A stretch of DNA of 64,000 nt from Abelmoschus esculentus (taxonomy: Eukaryota > Streptophyta > Magnoliopsida > Malvales > Malvaceae), in the NCBI GenBank assembly GCA_035048815.1, contig JAUCBN010000021.1, forward strand, positions 565,501-629,500, written 5' to 3'. The position numbers and the translations under genes are program-made. How positions within the stretch are numbered: the stretch's first letter is position 1; each line of letters starts with the position of its first letter. Under the pieces are notes generated by a model. The model had not been told where the DNA came from, did not search any database, and saw only the letters and a list, made by a program, of their open reading frames with translations. Positions 1 through 10,799 of this stretch are shown one piece after another.

Positions 1-954
1 AAGCAAAGATCTCAAAGAAAGGAAATTTGAAAACAAACATTTCAGAAGGTCGGCAGAGACCAATACAAATTTCTATTTTTAGGAGAAAGATCTCAACAAA
101 AAAGATGAAGTTAAGCAAGATCTTCCGCTTGAAGATGCGGATTTCAACAAAAATCTTTATTTACCAGATGTTTGAGGAAATTCAAATGAAAAGAACAACT
201 TCAGATCTCAAGATTTGTTTGAAGGAATTCAACAGATAAGAACAACTTCAAACTTTGGAGGAGTTCAAATGAGAGGAACAACTCTAGATTCAATATGAAA
301 AAACAAATTCATGACTTGATACCAGTCTGAAGAATTTCGTAATAAGAAGAACAGCTTCAGATTCTTCAGTGGAGATGGAGAATTTCGTAATAAGAAGAAC
401 AGCTTCATATTCCACTATTAAATCCTCTGGGTCATCAGTAAGTCCTCCGAGCATGATGTTAAATCCTTCGGGTCATCAGTAAGTCCTTCGGGCATGATGT
501 TAAGTCCTCCGGGCCATCACCTTCGGGAGTGATGATATCGTTTGCACAATCAAGGAGGCAATACGATCCTAAATCCTCTGGGTCATCATCAAGTCCTTCG
601 GGCATGATGTTAAGTCCTCCGGGCCATCACCTTCGGGAGTGATGATATCGTTTGCACAATCAAGGAGGCAATACGATCTTAAATCCTCCAGGTCATCATT
701 AAGTCCTCCGGGCCTAATGTTAAATCCTCCGGGTCATCATTAAGTCCTCCGGGCATGATGTTAAGTTTGGAGAATTTCATAATAAGAAGAACAGCTCCAA
801 ATGTCACAAGATGCGAGGAATTTCATAATAAGAAGAACAGCCTCGGATTTCACCACTCTTATCTGGAGAATTTCGTAATGAGAAGAACAACTCTAGATCC
901 CGGAGATGAGGAATTTCATAATAAGAAGAACAACCTACCAATTTTTTTAGGCGT
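1..954 (+). repeat. Tandem-repeat-rich internal part of a Ty3-type retrotransposon
   Basis: Two kinds of short repeat alternate here. One is built on a motif like AATTTCATAATAAGAAGAAC (near 330, 380, 770, 820, 870, 910). The other is built on TAAGTCCTCCGGGCATGATG-type units between about 415 and 770. The stretch runs directly into an LTR end at 955-1200. Its style, imperfect repeats next to an LTR, matches the internal region of the complete element at 6733-16766, so I read it as the internal part of a related element cut by the window edge. Short ORFs here are only repeats read as codons. Confidence 0.6.
481..700 (+). repeat. Head-to-tail duplication of a 110-bp unit
   Basis: The block 481-590 is repeated at 591-700 almost without change. 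Both copies carry the CTTCGGGAGTGATGATATCG segment followed by a CAAGGAGGCAATACGATC segment. This is a recent local duplication inside the larger array. Confidence 0.8.
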
Positions 955-1200
955 TTGTAAGGGTCGTCCTTACACATAATCGACTCCCGAACCCAAATAT
1001 TTTTTTAACGAATCTCTGGTTTGTTATATGGTGTCTGGCCTACCAAAGTGGCCGGTGGCGACTTCAAATCTTTTTTAAAAAATTAAATATTTTTTAATTT
1101 GGGTTTTTTCATAATTAATTATTAAAAATTCAGAATTTTTCAAGATTCACTTGTTAGACTATTTTGTCATACGTTTTCGGTTTTTAAAAAAGTCGCGACA
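955..1200 (+). mobile_element. LTR end fragment, Ty3-type (copy 1)
   Basis: The segment contains the block TGGCCTACCAAAGTGGCCGG followed by GGCGACTT and ends in GTCGCGACA. The same block occurs in reverse orientation inside both LTRs of the element at 6733-16766 (near 7075 and 15482), whose sense-strand LTR ends in GGGTCGCTACA. It is therefore the 3' end of a related LTR in plus orientation. No matching LTR start is seen, so it is truncated. Confidence 0.7.
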
Positions 1201-2387
1201 GGCAGAGTGCAAGGAGAAAAGAAAAGAAGGCATTGACTCTCGGTGGGGAGCAAGTAAAGTGCCGAAGCACTTAACCATTAAAGACAAGGGAGGTGTTCCG
1301 CTATTCACTGATAAGGGGAAAGCAATTTAATGGCTTTGGTTTTCGGGAATTGAAAAGGAAGTGGAGGGCATTTTTTACCGAGAACTAAGCCAAACGGCAA
1401 CGGATGGTGGAGAAACATGGCAAGCATGTAGCATGGACCTTACTGAAAAAACAAACAAATATGGAAATTCTGTTGCTGGTTCTTCTGATCCTTGGAGGTC
1501 GAAGTTCTTGATCTGCTGGGAGCCAAGGAAATTGCGGTTCGAGCCTAGGACGACACATTCAACACGCAACCCGAGAAGCTCATTTGGAATGTCACGGGAA
1601 TGACGAACAATTGTTGGTGCTGATACATTCATGCTACTGACAGTATTCTTGGGTAAGTTTTACATTTTGTTTAGCTTTAGTCAATGCTATGTGTCATGGT
1701 GCAAATGGGTAAACACAATACATTCATGCAAATTGTTGTATTAGACCACCACAGGTTTTTTTTATTTGTTTGATCTATATCTTCTAATTAAAATATAATA
1801 TGACTCCTTTGCCTTTTAATTATCATTTTATTTATTTAATTAAATTATTTGTTTGTATATTTTTAAACCATATAGTATATTTGTTTAGGAAAACATTTGA
1901 TTACACGTAGATAATTAAATTAGAGCCTTTTTAGGTTAGTTACTTTAATTAAATTTAATAATGATAATATTTTAATCATATACTTCAAATAACCAATAGT
2001 ATTATTAATTTTGTTCGGTGTCGAGATGGTAGTGTCCGATCATTCGGATGTTATCATAATACACTTGGTGAAATTAATAATTTAATAGGGTTTAAATATT
2101 TAATTAATGGAACCTTGTAGGTTAGAACTTAAAATGAACAAGATAATAACCGATCATACATTTAAAACCTTTTGGGGGCAGAACTTATATTTCTTTAAAT
2201 ACGAGTTAAGATTGTCTATCTAAAGGACGTCTTATTCAAGCTCGTATTTAAAAGAAATACATTTTCTTATCCAAAATGATATTTTTATCCGAACGATATT
2301 TATTTGACAATGACGGATTAAATTAATATTATTATTCAATTTACCGAAATGCCACGTGTAATTAATAAGGTACCGATCACGGGCGCT
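1201..2387. other. Unassigned stretch between two LTR ends
   Basis: About 1201-1670 has higher GC content and open frames on both strands (1361-1603 + and 1375-1632 -), but neither translation resembles a family I know. The rest (about 1680-2387) is AT-rich and may be the body of the LTR ending at 2628. I see no complete gene. A GTAAG donor-like site at 1652 leaves open that 1375-1650 is an exon remnant of a gene disrupted by the flanking elements. Confidence 0.3.
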
Positions 2388-2628
2388 CGTAAGGGTCGTC
2401 CTTACGGGTAATCGACTTCCGAACTCATATATTTTCAAAATGAATCTCTGGTTTATTTTATGGTGTCTGGCCTACCAAAGTGGCCGGTGACGACTCCAAA
2501 TCATTTTTTAAAAAATTCAAATCATACATGTTTTTAATAAAAAATCGTTTTTCATAATTAAAACTCGATTTTTCAAATCATTCGCCAGGCTATTTTTCAC
2601 ACATTTTGGTTTTAAAATGATCGCGACA
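2388..2628 (+). mobile_element. LTR end fragment, Ty3-type (copy 2)
   Basis: This is a second copy of the segment at 955-1200: the GTAAGGGTCGTCCTTAC block, ATCTCTGGTTT, the TGGCCTACCAAAGTGGCCGG block and the terminus ATCGCGACA. Its left limit is unclear. It may be a solo LTR reaching back towards 1700. It lies 70 bp downstream of the splice donor of the DIVARICATA-like exon at 2698-3000, so it sits in what should be that gene's intron. Confidence 0.65.
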
Positions 2629-2697
2629 GACCTAAAAATAACTAATCACATGATCAAACCTTAAATTTAAAATTATTTATATATTGTCCCGTTACAC

Positions 2698-3000
2698 ATG
2701 GTGATCAACCAATTCCAACGTAAAAGACGAGCTGAGATATCCTGGGATCGGAACTCGACCGGCCTCGATATCGAATACATCTTCTAATTCCCTGTACTGT
2801 TTTATCACATCAAAGACAGTTTTCCCAGGTATCATCTCTGCAACTTTGATCCACCTATCAGGAACATCTTCACCATATACGGCTAAAGCATGTTCAAACC
2901 TTTTGTTTTCTCCCTTGGTCCAATATGTGTTTTGTCTCTCTCCATGATCATCAAACCAGTCCACATTTGACATGAAAGAAGTTGAAAATAAAGCTTCCAT
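2698..3000 (-). CDS. DIVARICATA-like SANT/MYB transcription factor, first exon only
   Basis: The 101 codons start at the ATG at 3000 and encode the N-terminal SANT/MYB repeat typical of DIVARICATA-type (1R/2R-MYB) plant transcription factors. Landmarks are WTKGENKRFEHAL near residues 27-39, DRWIKVA around W50, IPGKTVFDVIKQY at 57-69, then the linker DIEAGRVPIPGY and the tail SSFTLELVDHH. An upstream in-frame ATG at 3168 adds 56 residues unlike the family, so I chose 3000. The exon ends at CAT|GTGTAA, a plausible donor at the position where DIV-type genes have their intron. The second exon, with the SHAQKYF-type MYB repeat, is not found: an LTR fragment starts 70 bp downstream and nothing MYB-like follows to the window edge. 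Either a very long intron carries it off the edge or the gene is truncated. Confidence 0.75.
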
Positions 3001-3617
3001 ACTTGAGAAATTCAGACAACAAAGGAGAAGGAATTTTAACAAACAGTTTGCATGTTGGAGATGAGATAAGAGGGCATTAGAATCAAGAATCAATCTTTTC
3101 CCCCCAACAGCATGGACTGGAGAATCTAAAAAGACATCTTTTAAAGAATCAAGAGGATGGTAAAACAAGAAAGGATGATTCTTTTGGATGGTTGAAGACA
3201 GGAAAAACAGTGGGGAAATGGGGTTTCTTTGAAGAGAAGAAACAGAATTTGATCAAATGGGAAATGTTGATCAATTTTTTTTTAATTTTTTTCCTTTCCA
3301 CTAACCATGAAAATTTCTGATAAATGAAGGGATTTCAGTTTCCCAAACCTTCAATTTCACATAAAGTTTGATTACAACTCTGATAGCTACATATACTTAT
3401 ATATCACATCCATTAAATACACTCAAAATATATATAAATATTATATATATACCCCACCAAAAACTCCAAATGAATGAAAATGAAAGAGATTAATTATTAT
3501 TATTACATGAATATTCAAATTATACAAATTAAAACAATCCTTTGATCATCTGCTGTTTATTGTTATTATCTGATTCTCCTCTCTACAACCCTCAAACTTT
3601 GATTCTCAAAGCTCGGT
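3001..3617. other. Intergenic: upstream of DIV-like exon, downstream of laccase
   Basis: AT-rich DNA. On the minus strand a TATA-like run lies at about 3425-3450, which could serve the DIV-like gene through a long leader. The stretch next to 3618 would be the laccase 3' UTR. No other gene is visible. Confidence 0.4.
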
Positions 3618-5976
3618 TTAGCACTTTGGAAGATCGCTCGGAGGCGGTATGATCGACTCGTTCGGGCCTTCACCGTTCTCCACCAAGAATGCCATCTTAA
3701 GTCCCCATGTTGTATGAACTTCCAAATGGCAATGGAAAAACCAGACCCCTAAAAAGACAGACAGAGACAAAATGTTGGAGCATGGAGCATGGAACATGGA
3801 ACATGTGTTTTGTTTTGTAAGAATTTTTCTCATTGCTGGTTGTTAAAGCAAGATGAATTGACAGTTTATGGAGAAGATATTGCTTGCTGTGGAAGTAATA
3901 ATTATAATAAAGGACAAATGTAAGATGCAATTTCGTTTTCGTCTATAAGATTTGATTGCAATTACCTGGGTTATCTGCTCTGAATCTGATTGCACTCCAT
4001 CCTGCAGTAGGCACGCTTACCGTGTTCCGTTCGACAGGATCGATCAGATTGAATTTCGATGGATCTTTCTCCGGATCAAAGTTTCCGACCCCTCTACCGA
4101 CTACGAAGAAGTTGCATCCATGAAGATGTGTCGGATGGCTCTCGGGTGCTAATATAGAGTTCCCTTGGATCACTAGTTGAACTGTTGAATTATAGGCCAG
4201 TCTGTATACCTTGGTACCATTCATTGTTTGTAGATTGGCCGGTGGAGTTCCGGTATAATTGAAAGGTATCAACGGCTTTCCCGGGAAATCATCGGTGTAA
4301 ACCCCGTTTATGCCGTAGTAATGTGCTTGAAGGAGAGCCGTGGTTGGCAAGACGAAGGAGACGTTGTTAATATCTGCTACGGCTCGGCTACCGTTGAAGC
4401 ATGTGGCACAAGGGTTAATCCCGACCCCGATTGTGAAAAATAGCGAGTGATCGACTGTTAAAGGGACATTGGCTGGATATTCTTTCGAATTAAGGCTTCG
4501 AAGCGAATCAGAAAAAACCGATGTTACTGGTGTTGCGTTTGCTGCAGGAATGCTGACCAAGGTAGTTGGTGTAAAGGCAAGAGTGTTGTTGTAGCGTAAG
4601 TATCCAATTCCGGTCACATTATCGACTGCAACAATGGTGTCCATGAAGGGAGATATGGCTATTAAGTACTTTCCTATGCCCTGCTCTGCTTTAAGAAGTG
4701 CTGTCGTGGTTTGTCCCGGACCGAGAAATAGTGTATCGGTTTCAAAGGGTTTCGTGTATGCAGCATCGACTTCGACGACGGTCAGTTTGTGGTTTGCTAT
4801 CTTGAAGAAGAGTTCATCATTCACAGCCGCATTTACAACACGAAGTAAATAAGTCTTTCCGGTCTCGACATGTAACGTATATGCATCTGCATTCACAAAA
4901 ATGATGCAACTCTGTTAAATGATTAGCATCGATCGAAAGAAATTGCGATTTTTATCTCTATGATGCAATGGAACACAAGATTATATAGATGCCAATGCTA
5001 ATACCGTCAGAAGAACAGTTAGGAACCGGTCCCGGATGGCCATTGATTGTGTGTGCATCCGATATATTTGGAGGCAAACCGGTTTGCATTGCCTGCTTCA
5101 CCACGGCTTCAGTATCTGCTTTCCACCATTCCCCTATAAACATCGGCATGTTAGTCTCGTGAATACATTCTACGCAGGCAAAAACAAGCATCGAGGTGCC
5201 GGAAAGGCTGGAACTCACCTAATACGATGACTTTTTCCTTATCGGGCTTCGGAAACGGATAAGGGACACCTTTCTTAGGCAAGATAACAATGGCACCATA
5301 CACTGTTGTTCTCAGCCAGGAAATATGTGCATGCCAAAGGAGTGTCCCTCTTTGACCAGTTAATGTGAAGTTGTAAAGGAAGTTCTGGCCTGGTTGAATT
5401 GGACACTGTGTGATATATGCAGGTCCGTCGGACCAACCGGTTCGAAGTTGCCGAACCCCATGCCTGAGACATCAAGAAGCAGACTCTCAAAGCTGCAATT
5501 TTCATTAGGGTCTTTGTGAAATGTGATGAATTTGCTTACCAGTGAATCGTAACATTGTATTGGACATGATTGGTGACCCTCACGAGCACGTTATCGTCCT
5601 CTCGAGCATAAAGAGTCGGCCCCGGACACTTGCCATTGACGGTCACAATCGTCTTGGTGGCGCAAAGCTTTGTTTCGTTTTTCAACACCACCTGAATCAG
5701 ACGCAACACGAAAACACGACACATGACACCGGATACAATAAACCCGACCCGACACAATACATTTGGTAAGTTGTGTGACATGAGAATCAAATCATACACA
5801 TATTATAACATTCTACCATCAGATCACAAGAATTTCGACCGGAAATAAAACGGAACGGCAAGACACATCACGTAACAAGAGTTACTTACAGCGAAATGGT
5901 AATGCCGAATCTTACACTCCACCAATGCAGGAACCAAGACAGACATAAACATCAATGTCTGAACCCAAGAATCCAT
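3618..5976 (-). CDS. LAC: Laccase (multicopper oxidase), six exons, 554 aa
   Basis: Exons are 5976-5890, 5691-5540, 5463-5219, 5133-5005, 4886-3966 and 3748-3618. All introns are GT-AG, phases agree and the sum is 1665 nt. Residues about 1-21 form a hydrophobic signal peptide followed by KIRHYHF, the usual plant laccase mature start. All four copper-binding regions are present: HWHGVRQ at 79-85, WHAH at 123-126, HPTHLHG at 455-461, and WFFHCHLEVH at 514-523 with the type-1 Cys at 518. The C-terminus PPPSDLPKC is canonical. Length and six-exon layout fit the family. Plant laccases are secreted and oxidise monolignols and other phenolics in the cell wall. The HWHGVRQ form recalls the LAC4/10/16 type, but I cannot fix the orthologue. 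The miR397 site commonly found over the N-A-A-L-N-D-E codons is poorly matched here. I see no lesion. Confidence 0.93.
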
Positions 5977-6484
5977 CCTTTTTCCTGCTTTGTGTCCAAA
6001 CTAACTTCTATTTTTTTTCTTACAGCTGCTAGGTTTAGAACAAACCCATGTCTACAAACCACATTTTATAGCATTTTCTCAGTAAATCACCATTGATGCA
6101 ATGTCATTTTAGCTGGTTAGGTGAATGAAGAAGAGATGCCAGAACCTATCAGGTCTTTTTTATTTATTAAAAATCAAAGTTTTCTTGGATGTTACACAAA
6201 GTAGCAAAATGACATGGTATGTTTTCAAAGGTTGCCCTTGTCAACTGACTGATACTACAATTGTGTCTGAAACTTACGTCCCATCTGCACAACACACACA
6301 TCTTCCTTCTCAAACTCTTCCTTCTTCATTACAAGTGTTTTCAGTTTCGTGTTACTTTCTCCAATATTTAAGTCCCCAAGTAGTTCAAATCTTTAAATAT
6401 CCAGTACTCTCAAATATATATATTTAATTCCATTTTAACTAAATAAGCATATAGTTTAATACTATTTAAATATTTTAATGACGA
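5977..6484. other. Upstream region of the laccase gene
   Basis: This is presumed promoter and 5' leader DNA for the minus-strand laccase. I see no recognisable gene, no strong repeat and no clear TATA box close to the start codon. Confidence 0.35.
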
Positions 6485-6732
6485 GTGAAAATCATCTATC
6501 TCTTTATGTCTTTGTGCATGTCTCTTGTTGAAATTTCTAAAATTAGATTTTAAACTATAACCCTTATTTTCTATATCCTAAACCCTAAACCCTAAACCCT
6601 AAATATATCTCATGCCCCTAATTCCTCAAACCCTATCCACAAACCCTAACCTAGAACCCTAAACCCTAACCTCTCTAATTTGAAACAGAGACACAAATGG
6701 AGGTATGGAAAAGAGATAGACGATTTGCACCC
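6485..6732 (+). repeat. Telomere-motif dispersed repeat, copy A (interrupted)
   Basis: About 250 bp share order and wording with 19885-20145: ATCTCTTTATG, TTTTAAACTATAACCCTTATTTT, a run of CCCTAAA units (6577-6603), CCCCTAATTCCTCAAACCC, AACCTAGAACC, CTCTAATTTGAAA and finally GACGATTTG. Copy A stops exactly where the LTR element inserted (target site CACCC at 6728-6732). The CCCTAAA units match the plant telomere unit and form a short interstitial telomere-like tract. Confidence 0.75.
6728..6732. other. Target-site duplication, left copy (CACCC)
   Basis: CACCC immediately precedes the first LTR base (TGTAGCGACCC at 6733) and is repeated exactly after the last LTR base (16767-16771). A 5-bp duplication is standard for Ty3/Copia integrases. 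Confidence 0.92.
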
Positions 6733-8374
6733 TGTAGCGACCCTTATAAAATTACTTAAAAAAAATAATAGGCGTGTGTAGTAAAAAAAGGGAGAAAGGG
6801 TCACTAGTGGAATTGAAATTAGGGTTTGAAAAGTGGAATTTAGGGATTTGGGTTTAAAATAAAATTTTGGGGAAATTTAAGATTTAAAAATTAGGTTTTT
6901 AAATTGTGTACAAAAAATGGAAATTTTGGAATGTTGAAAGAAATTTGAAATCTAGGATTCTTTAAAAAATAGGAATTGAAAAGTTGAAATTAGGGATTTG
7001 AGATTAAAAAAAGGGAATTTTAGATTGAAAAGAGAAATTTTAAAATTAGGGATTTTTAAAAAAGGGTGGAGTCGCCACCGGCCACTTTGGTAGGCCGGAC
7101 ACCGTAAAAACCAGAGATTCGAAATGATTTGGGTTCGAGAGTCGGTTACGGTTAAAAACGGGTTTAGGGTTTAAAACCGCCCAAAATTGGCACCTTTATA
7201 AATTACCGCTTAATTAATTTTAGATTTTTTGGATTAAAGTGGCATTTAAATTAATTTTTGTTTAAAGATTCGAATCAATTTTATTTTTACCGTGTCTTTA
7301 TTCGGAGGCAACGTACACACCGCGACCAATGCGTTGGAACACGGGCCCGTTACGACCGAGTAAAGACGTATTTAATTAGGCTCATTAATTAGCAAGGTGT
7401 GATGTAAGCAAAATAAAAGACATAAAGACAACAAATATAAAGACAAAATAGCATATAATACATGATAACAAAGATTAAAATAAATAGACCAACAAAACAA
7501 ACAAATAACATATATAAATAAACAAAACAAAACATATAATAAACAAATAAAAAAAACAATAAAAGATACCAATAAAAAAATATTCATATTTTCATTGAAC
7601 CATAAGAATGGAATACACAATAAATGTTTCAAAAAGAACTATATACATCTAAATATGCTCGATTAAAATCAATCCACAAATTAAACTAAACGGTAAAAGT
7701 AATGATTAGATTAGGGCATAACTTGAAAAATAACCAACCAAATGAGTGAAGTGATTCAATGAGAGTAAAAATATAAATAATGGAGGCTACCAACTTACCA
7801 ATGGAAATGAAAATGGAAATGGAAATGGAAATTGAAATTTTGGTTTCGGCAGTGTGGAGGCACGCGGCTGTGTATGGTTTTGGGGGGGGATGCGGCTGTG
7901 TGTATGGAAATATATGGTTAGGGGCCTTTATTTTTAGGGTAAATGTTATATATATAGTTAGGGTAAAGGGTAACATATGGAAATAAAATAGGTTTAGATT
8001 TTAATATATAAGGGTATCTATAATATGATGAAGGGTATTTTAGGTTTATCCCTTTAAAAATAATAACCAATTAAAAACAAGACCTTGGGCACCAAGTAGG
8101 GATTTTTATTATATTTTTTTATATTATAAAATTATATTTAATAGGTCAAATTTATTTATGGTTTGGGCTTATAAAAGTGGGCTCTAATAAAAGGTTTTTA
8201 TTTATATCATATTTATATATTTTTGGGTTTTTGGTTTTAATTAAGAGATAGTAAGGATAATAATAATTATAAAACAAGTGATAAAATTAGGGTAAGTTAA
8301 GGTGATTTGGGTATTAAAAAGGGATGTGGATTGATTTAATTCGAGCATAAACCCGGATAAAATTAGTGATTACA
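6733..8374 (-). repeat. 3' LTR of the Ty3-type element
   Basis: It is 1,642 bp and matches 15140-16766 throughout. On the plus strand it begins TGTAGCGACCC and ends GTGATTACA. It contains the conserved GGAGTCGCCACCGGCCACTT and GGTAGGCCGG block, a GGAAAT-type microsatellite (7800-7835) and a G8 run near 7882. Compared with the other LTR it keeps about 30-45 bp near 7925-7965 that the other copy lacks. Confidence 0.93.
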
Positions 8375-8391
8375 GTTGCCCCTCTTTGCTT
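8375..8391 (-). promoter_or_regulatory. Polypurine tract of the Ty3-type element
   Basis: In the element sense the bases before the 3' LTR read AAGCAAAGAGGGGCAAC followed by TGTAATCAC. An AAAGAGGGG purine run directly 5' of the LTR is the usual plus-strand primer site for reverse transcription. Confidence 0.82.
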
Positions 8392-8454
8392 ATCGTTGTG
8401 AAACAATGATAAAGCAAAGACTACAAGCACTAATTTTATCCGACTTCCCTGTTT

Positions 8455-9000
8455 GGAGGTACTCTGATTTCTGATCATTGCAGCATCTGATGGTCCCTCT
8501 CTTCGAGCGTATACCGTGGTGGGCGACCCCTTTCTTCGAGCATATGTCGCAAAAAACAATGTTGATCCCTTCTCCGTAGAACCCACATCTTCGAGATGCT
8601 CTGATTTCTGATCATTGCAGCATCTGACGGCCCCTCTCTTCGAGCGTATACCGTGGTGGGCGACCCCTCTCTTCGGGTGTATGTCGCAAAAACAATGTTG
8701 ATCCCTTCTCCATAGAATCCACATCTTCGAGATGCTCTGATTTCTGATCATTGCAGCATCTGATGGTCCCTCTCTTCGAGCGTATACCGTGGTGGGAGAC
8801 CCCTTTCTTCGAGCATATGTCGCAAAAAACAATGTTGATCCCTTCTCCATAGAATCCACATCTTCGAGATGCTCTGATTTTTGATCATTGCAGCATCTGA
8901 CGGTCCCTCTCTTCGAGCGTATACCGTGGTGGGCGACCCCTCTCTTCGAGCGTATGTCACAAAGCATGACCTCCTTCTTCAAGCGTATGTCATAGAGAAT
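8455..9000 (-). repeat. 137-bp tandem repeat, about four copies, inside the element
   Basis: The phrase CTCTGATTTCTGATCATTGC recurs at 8462, 8599, 8735 and 8872 (one base changed in the last), giving a 136-137 bp period. Each unit contains CTTCGAGCGTATACCGTGGT and an AACAATGTTGATCCCTTCTC segment. The minus-strand frame across it (8314-9165) stays open and gives a repetitive basic polypeptide. Because the 137-bp period is not a multiple of three, consecutive copies shift frame, so I do not call it a gene. Confidence 0.85.
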
Positions 9001-9214
9001 GATCTTGTTGACAAGTGATGTCTTGCCTAGAGGCTTTTGAGGTTGTTGGTTGCCTTGACTTCTGGTTGTCTTGGCATGAAATATATATTTGTTGGTCTTT
9101 GTATATTCTCGATTGGTTGACCTCGATCGTTTCTTTACTTTCTTCTTCTTCTTCTTCTTCTTCATCTTCTTTTCTCCAATACCCTGAAAATCTTATAAAA
9201 GGTATCGATCTTTG

Positions 9215-9365
9215 ATCATCTTTTCTCACATTTTTCTCTCTCCTTTTCTCTCTTTTTTTTTTCTTTTCTTTCTTTCTTTCTTTTTTCTTTTTCTTTTTCT
9301 TTATTTATTTTTCTCTCTCTTTCTTTTCTCTCATTTTTTGTTTTTTTTTGTCTTTTTTTTTCCTT
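9215..9365 (+). repeat. Polypyrimidine block I (TTTC-rich)
   Basis: About 150 bases of almost pure T and C on the plus strand, which is purine-rich in the element sense. A TTC microsatellite at 9140-9172 precedes it. ORFs crossing it are low-complexity artefacts. Confidence 0.8.
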
Positions 9366-10400
9366 TTCAAATATCCTTAAGAAAGGATCGGATTAAAAAG
9401 AAATTCATCTTGAGAAAATCATCCTTAAGAAAGGATTTAATTGAGAAATTTGTTTTGAGGAAAACAACCTTTAAGAAATGATCAAATTAAGAAATTAGAG
9501 TTTTGAGCAAAACATCCTTAATAAAGGATCAAATTGATAAATTTGCTTTTAAAAAAGCATCCTTAAGGAAGGATCAAACTAAGAAGTTTATTTTGAGAAA
9601 AACATCCTTGAGAAAGGATTACATTGATACATTTGCTTTTAGAAAAGCATCCTTAAGGAATGATCAAACTAAGAAAATGCATCCTTAAGAAAGGATCAAA
9701 TTGAGAAATTTGCTTTAAGAAAAGCATCATTAAGGAAGGAGTTAAGAAACTTGCTTTGAGAAAAGCATCTTTAAGAAAGGATCAACTCAAGAAATCTGCT
9801 TTGAGAAAAGCATCCTTAAGGAAGGATTAAGTTAAGAAACTTGCTTTGACAAAAGCATCTTTAAGAAACGATTAACTCAAGAAATATGCTTTGAGAAAAG
9901 CATCCTTAAGGAAGGATCAAGTTAAGAAACTTGCTTTGAGAAAAGCATCCTTAAGAAAGGATCAAACTAAGAAGTTTGTTTTGAGGAAAATATCCTTAAT
10001 AAATGATCAAATTAAGAAATTTGCTTTAAGAAAAGCATCCTTAAGGAAGGATCAAATTTTCTTTGAGGAAAGCAACCTTAAGAAAGGATAAAATTTGCTT
10101 TGAGAAAAGCATCATTGAGGAAGGATCAAATTTTCTTTGAGAAAAGCATCCTTAAGGAAGGATAAAATTGAGAAATTTGCTTTGAGAAAAACATCCTTAA
10201 GAAAGGATCAAATTTAAAAATTGGCTTTGAGAAAAACATCCTTAAGAAAGGATTAGATTAAGAAATTGGCTTTGAGAAAAACATCCTTAAGGAAGGATTA
10301 AACTAAGAAATTGGATTTGAGAAAAGCATCCTTAAGGAAGGATTAAGAAATTTGGGTTTTAAGAAAAACATCCTTAAGAAAGGATCAAATTTGAAGTTCA
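9365..10400 (+). repeat. 45-bp tandem array, about twenty copies, with internal inverted repeats
   Basis: The unit reads roughly AAAAGCATCCTTAAGGAAGG followed by ATCAAATTAAGAAATTTGCTTTGAG. Each unit contains ATCCTT-AAGG-AAGGAT (6-bp arms) and AAATT-AAGA-AATTT (5-bp arms). The 45-bp period equals 15 codons, so plus-strand frames stay open over several units and encode SLRKDQ-type repeats (9503-9688, 9891-10091). These frames are antisense to the element and broken between blocks. Some units are shortened or have lost bases. Confidence 0.85.
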
Positions 10401-10719
10401 AATATAAAGTGATATCTTGCTTTAAAGAATACCTGAATATCTCATAAAAAAGGTAGTGTCTCCCTTTAAAGAACACCTAATATCTCGTCTAGATGTCTCG
10501 ATATTTGATCGTCTTGACACAAAAAGCTCTTTGTCCCCAAATAACCAAAGGTTGAAAGGCCTTCAAAAACCACGATCGTGTAATTTGAATGACTTTTGAT
10601 CTTTGCTAAGGTCTATCTTTGTAGATCAAATCTTTAACCAATCTTCAAAATTCTTGTTTAAAAAGAGTAAAATGCGATGATGGCACGAATTAGAATGCTC
10701 ATGATGCATGGATATCTAA

Positions 10720-10790
10720 CATAGATGCATGAATATTTAATCTAAATGATGCATGAATATTTAATCTAAATGATGCATGAATGTTCTTTT
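10720..10790 (+). repeat. Short tandem repeat, about 28-bp unit
   Basis: ATGATGCATGAATATTTAAT-type units occur three times in a row (near 10720, 10743 and 10771), the first being diverged. They lie between the 45-bp array and the gag-proximal part of the element. Confidence 0.6.
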
Positions 10791-10799
10791 TCTTTTTCT

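Noticed and set aside
1..1000. CRISPR-like array
   Set aside because: The repeats are variable, abut each other without unique spacers, lie next to an LTR, and the genome is a plant.
8314..9165. 283-codon minus-strand ORF with repeated RSKRG / YARREG blocks
   Set aside because: It is the 137-bp tandem array read as codons; copies cycle through frames and it overlaps the PPT and LTR of the retrotransposon.
9503..10091. Plus-strand ORFs with SLRKDQ repeats as a repeat protein
   Set aside because: They are antisense to the retrotransposon, broken into pieces, and follow directly from a 45-bp tandem repeat whose period is a multiple of three.
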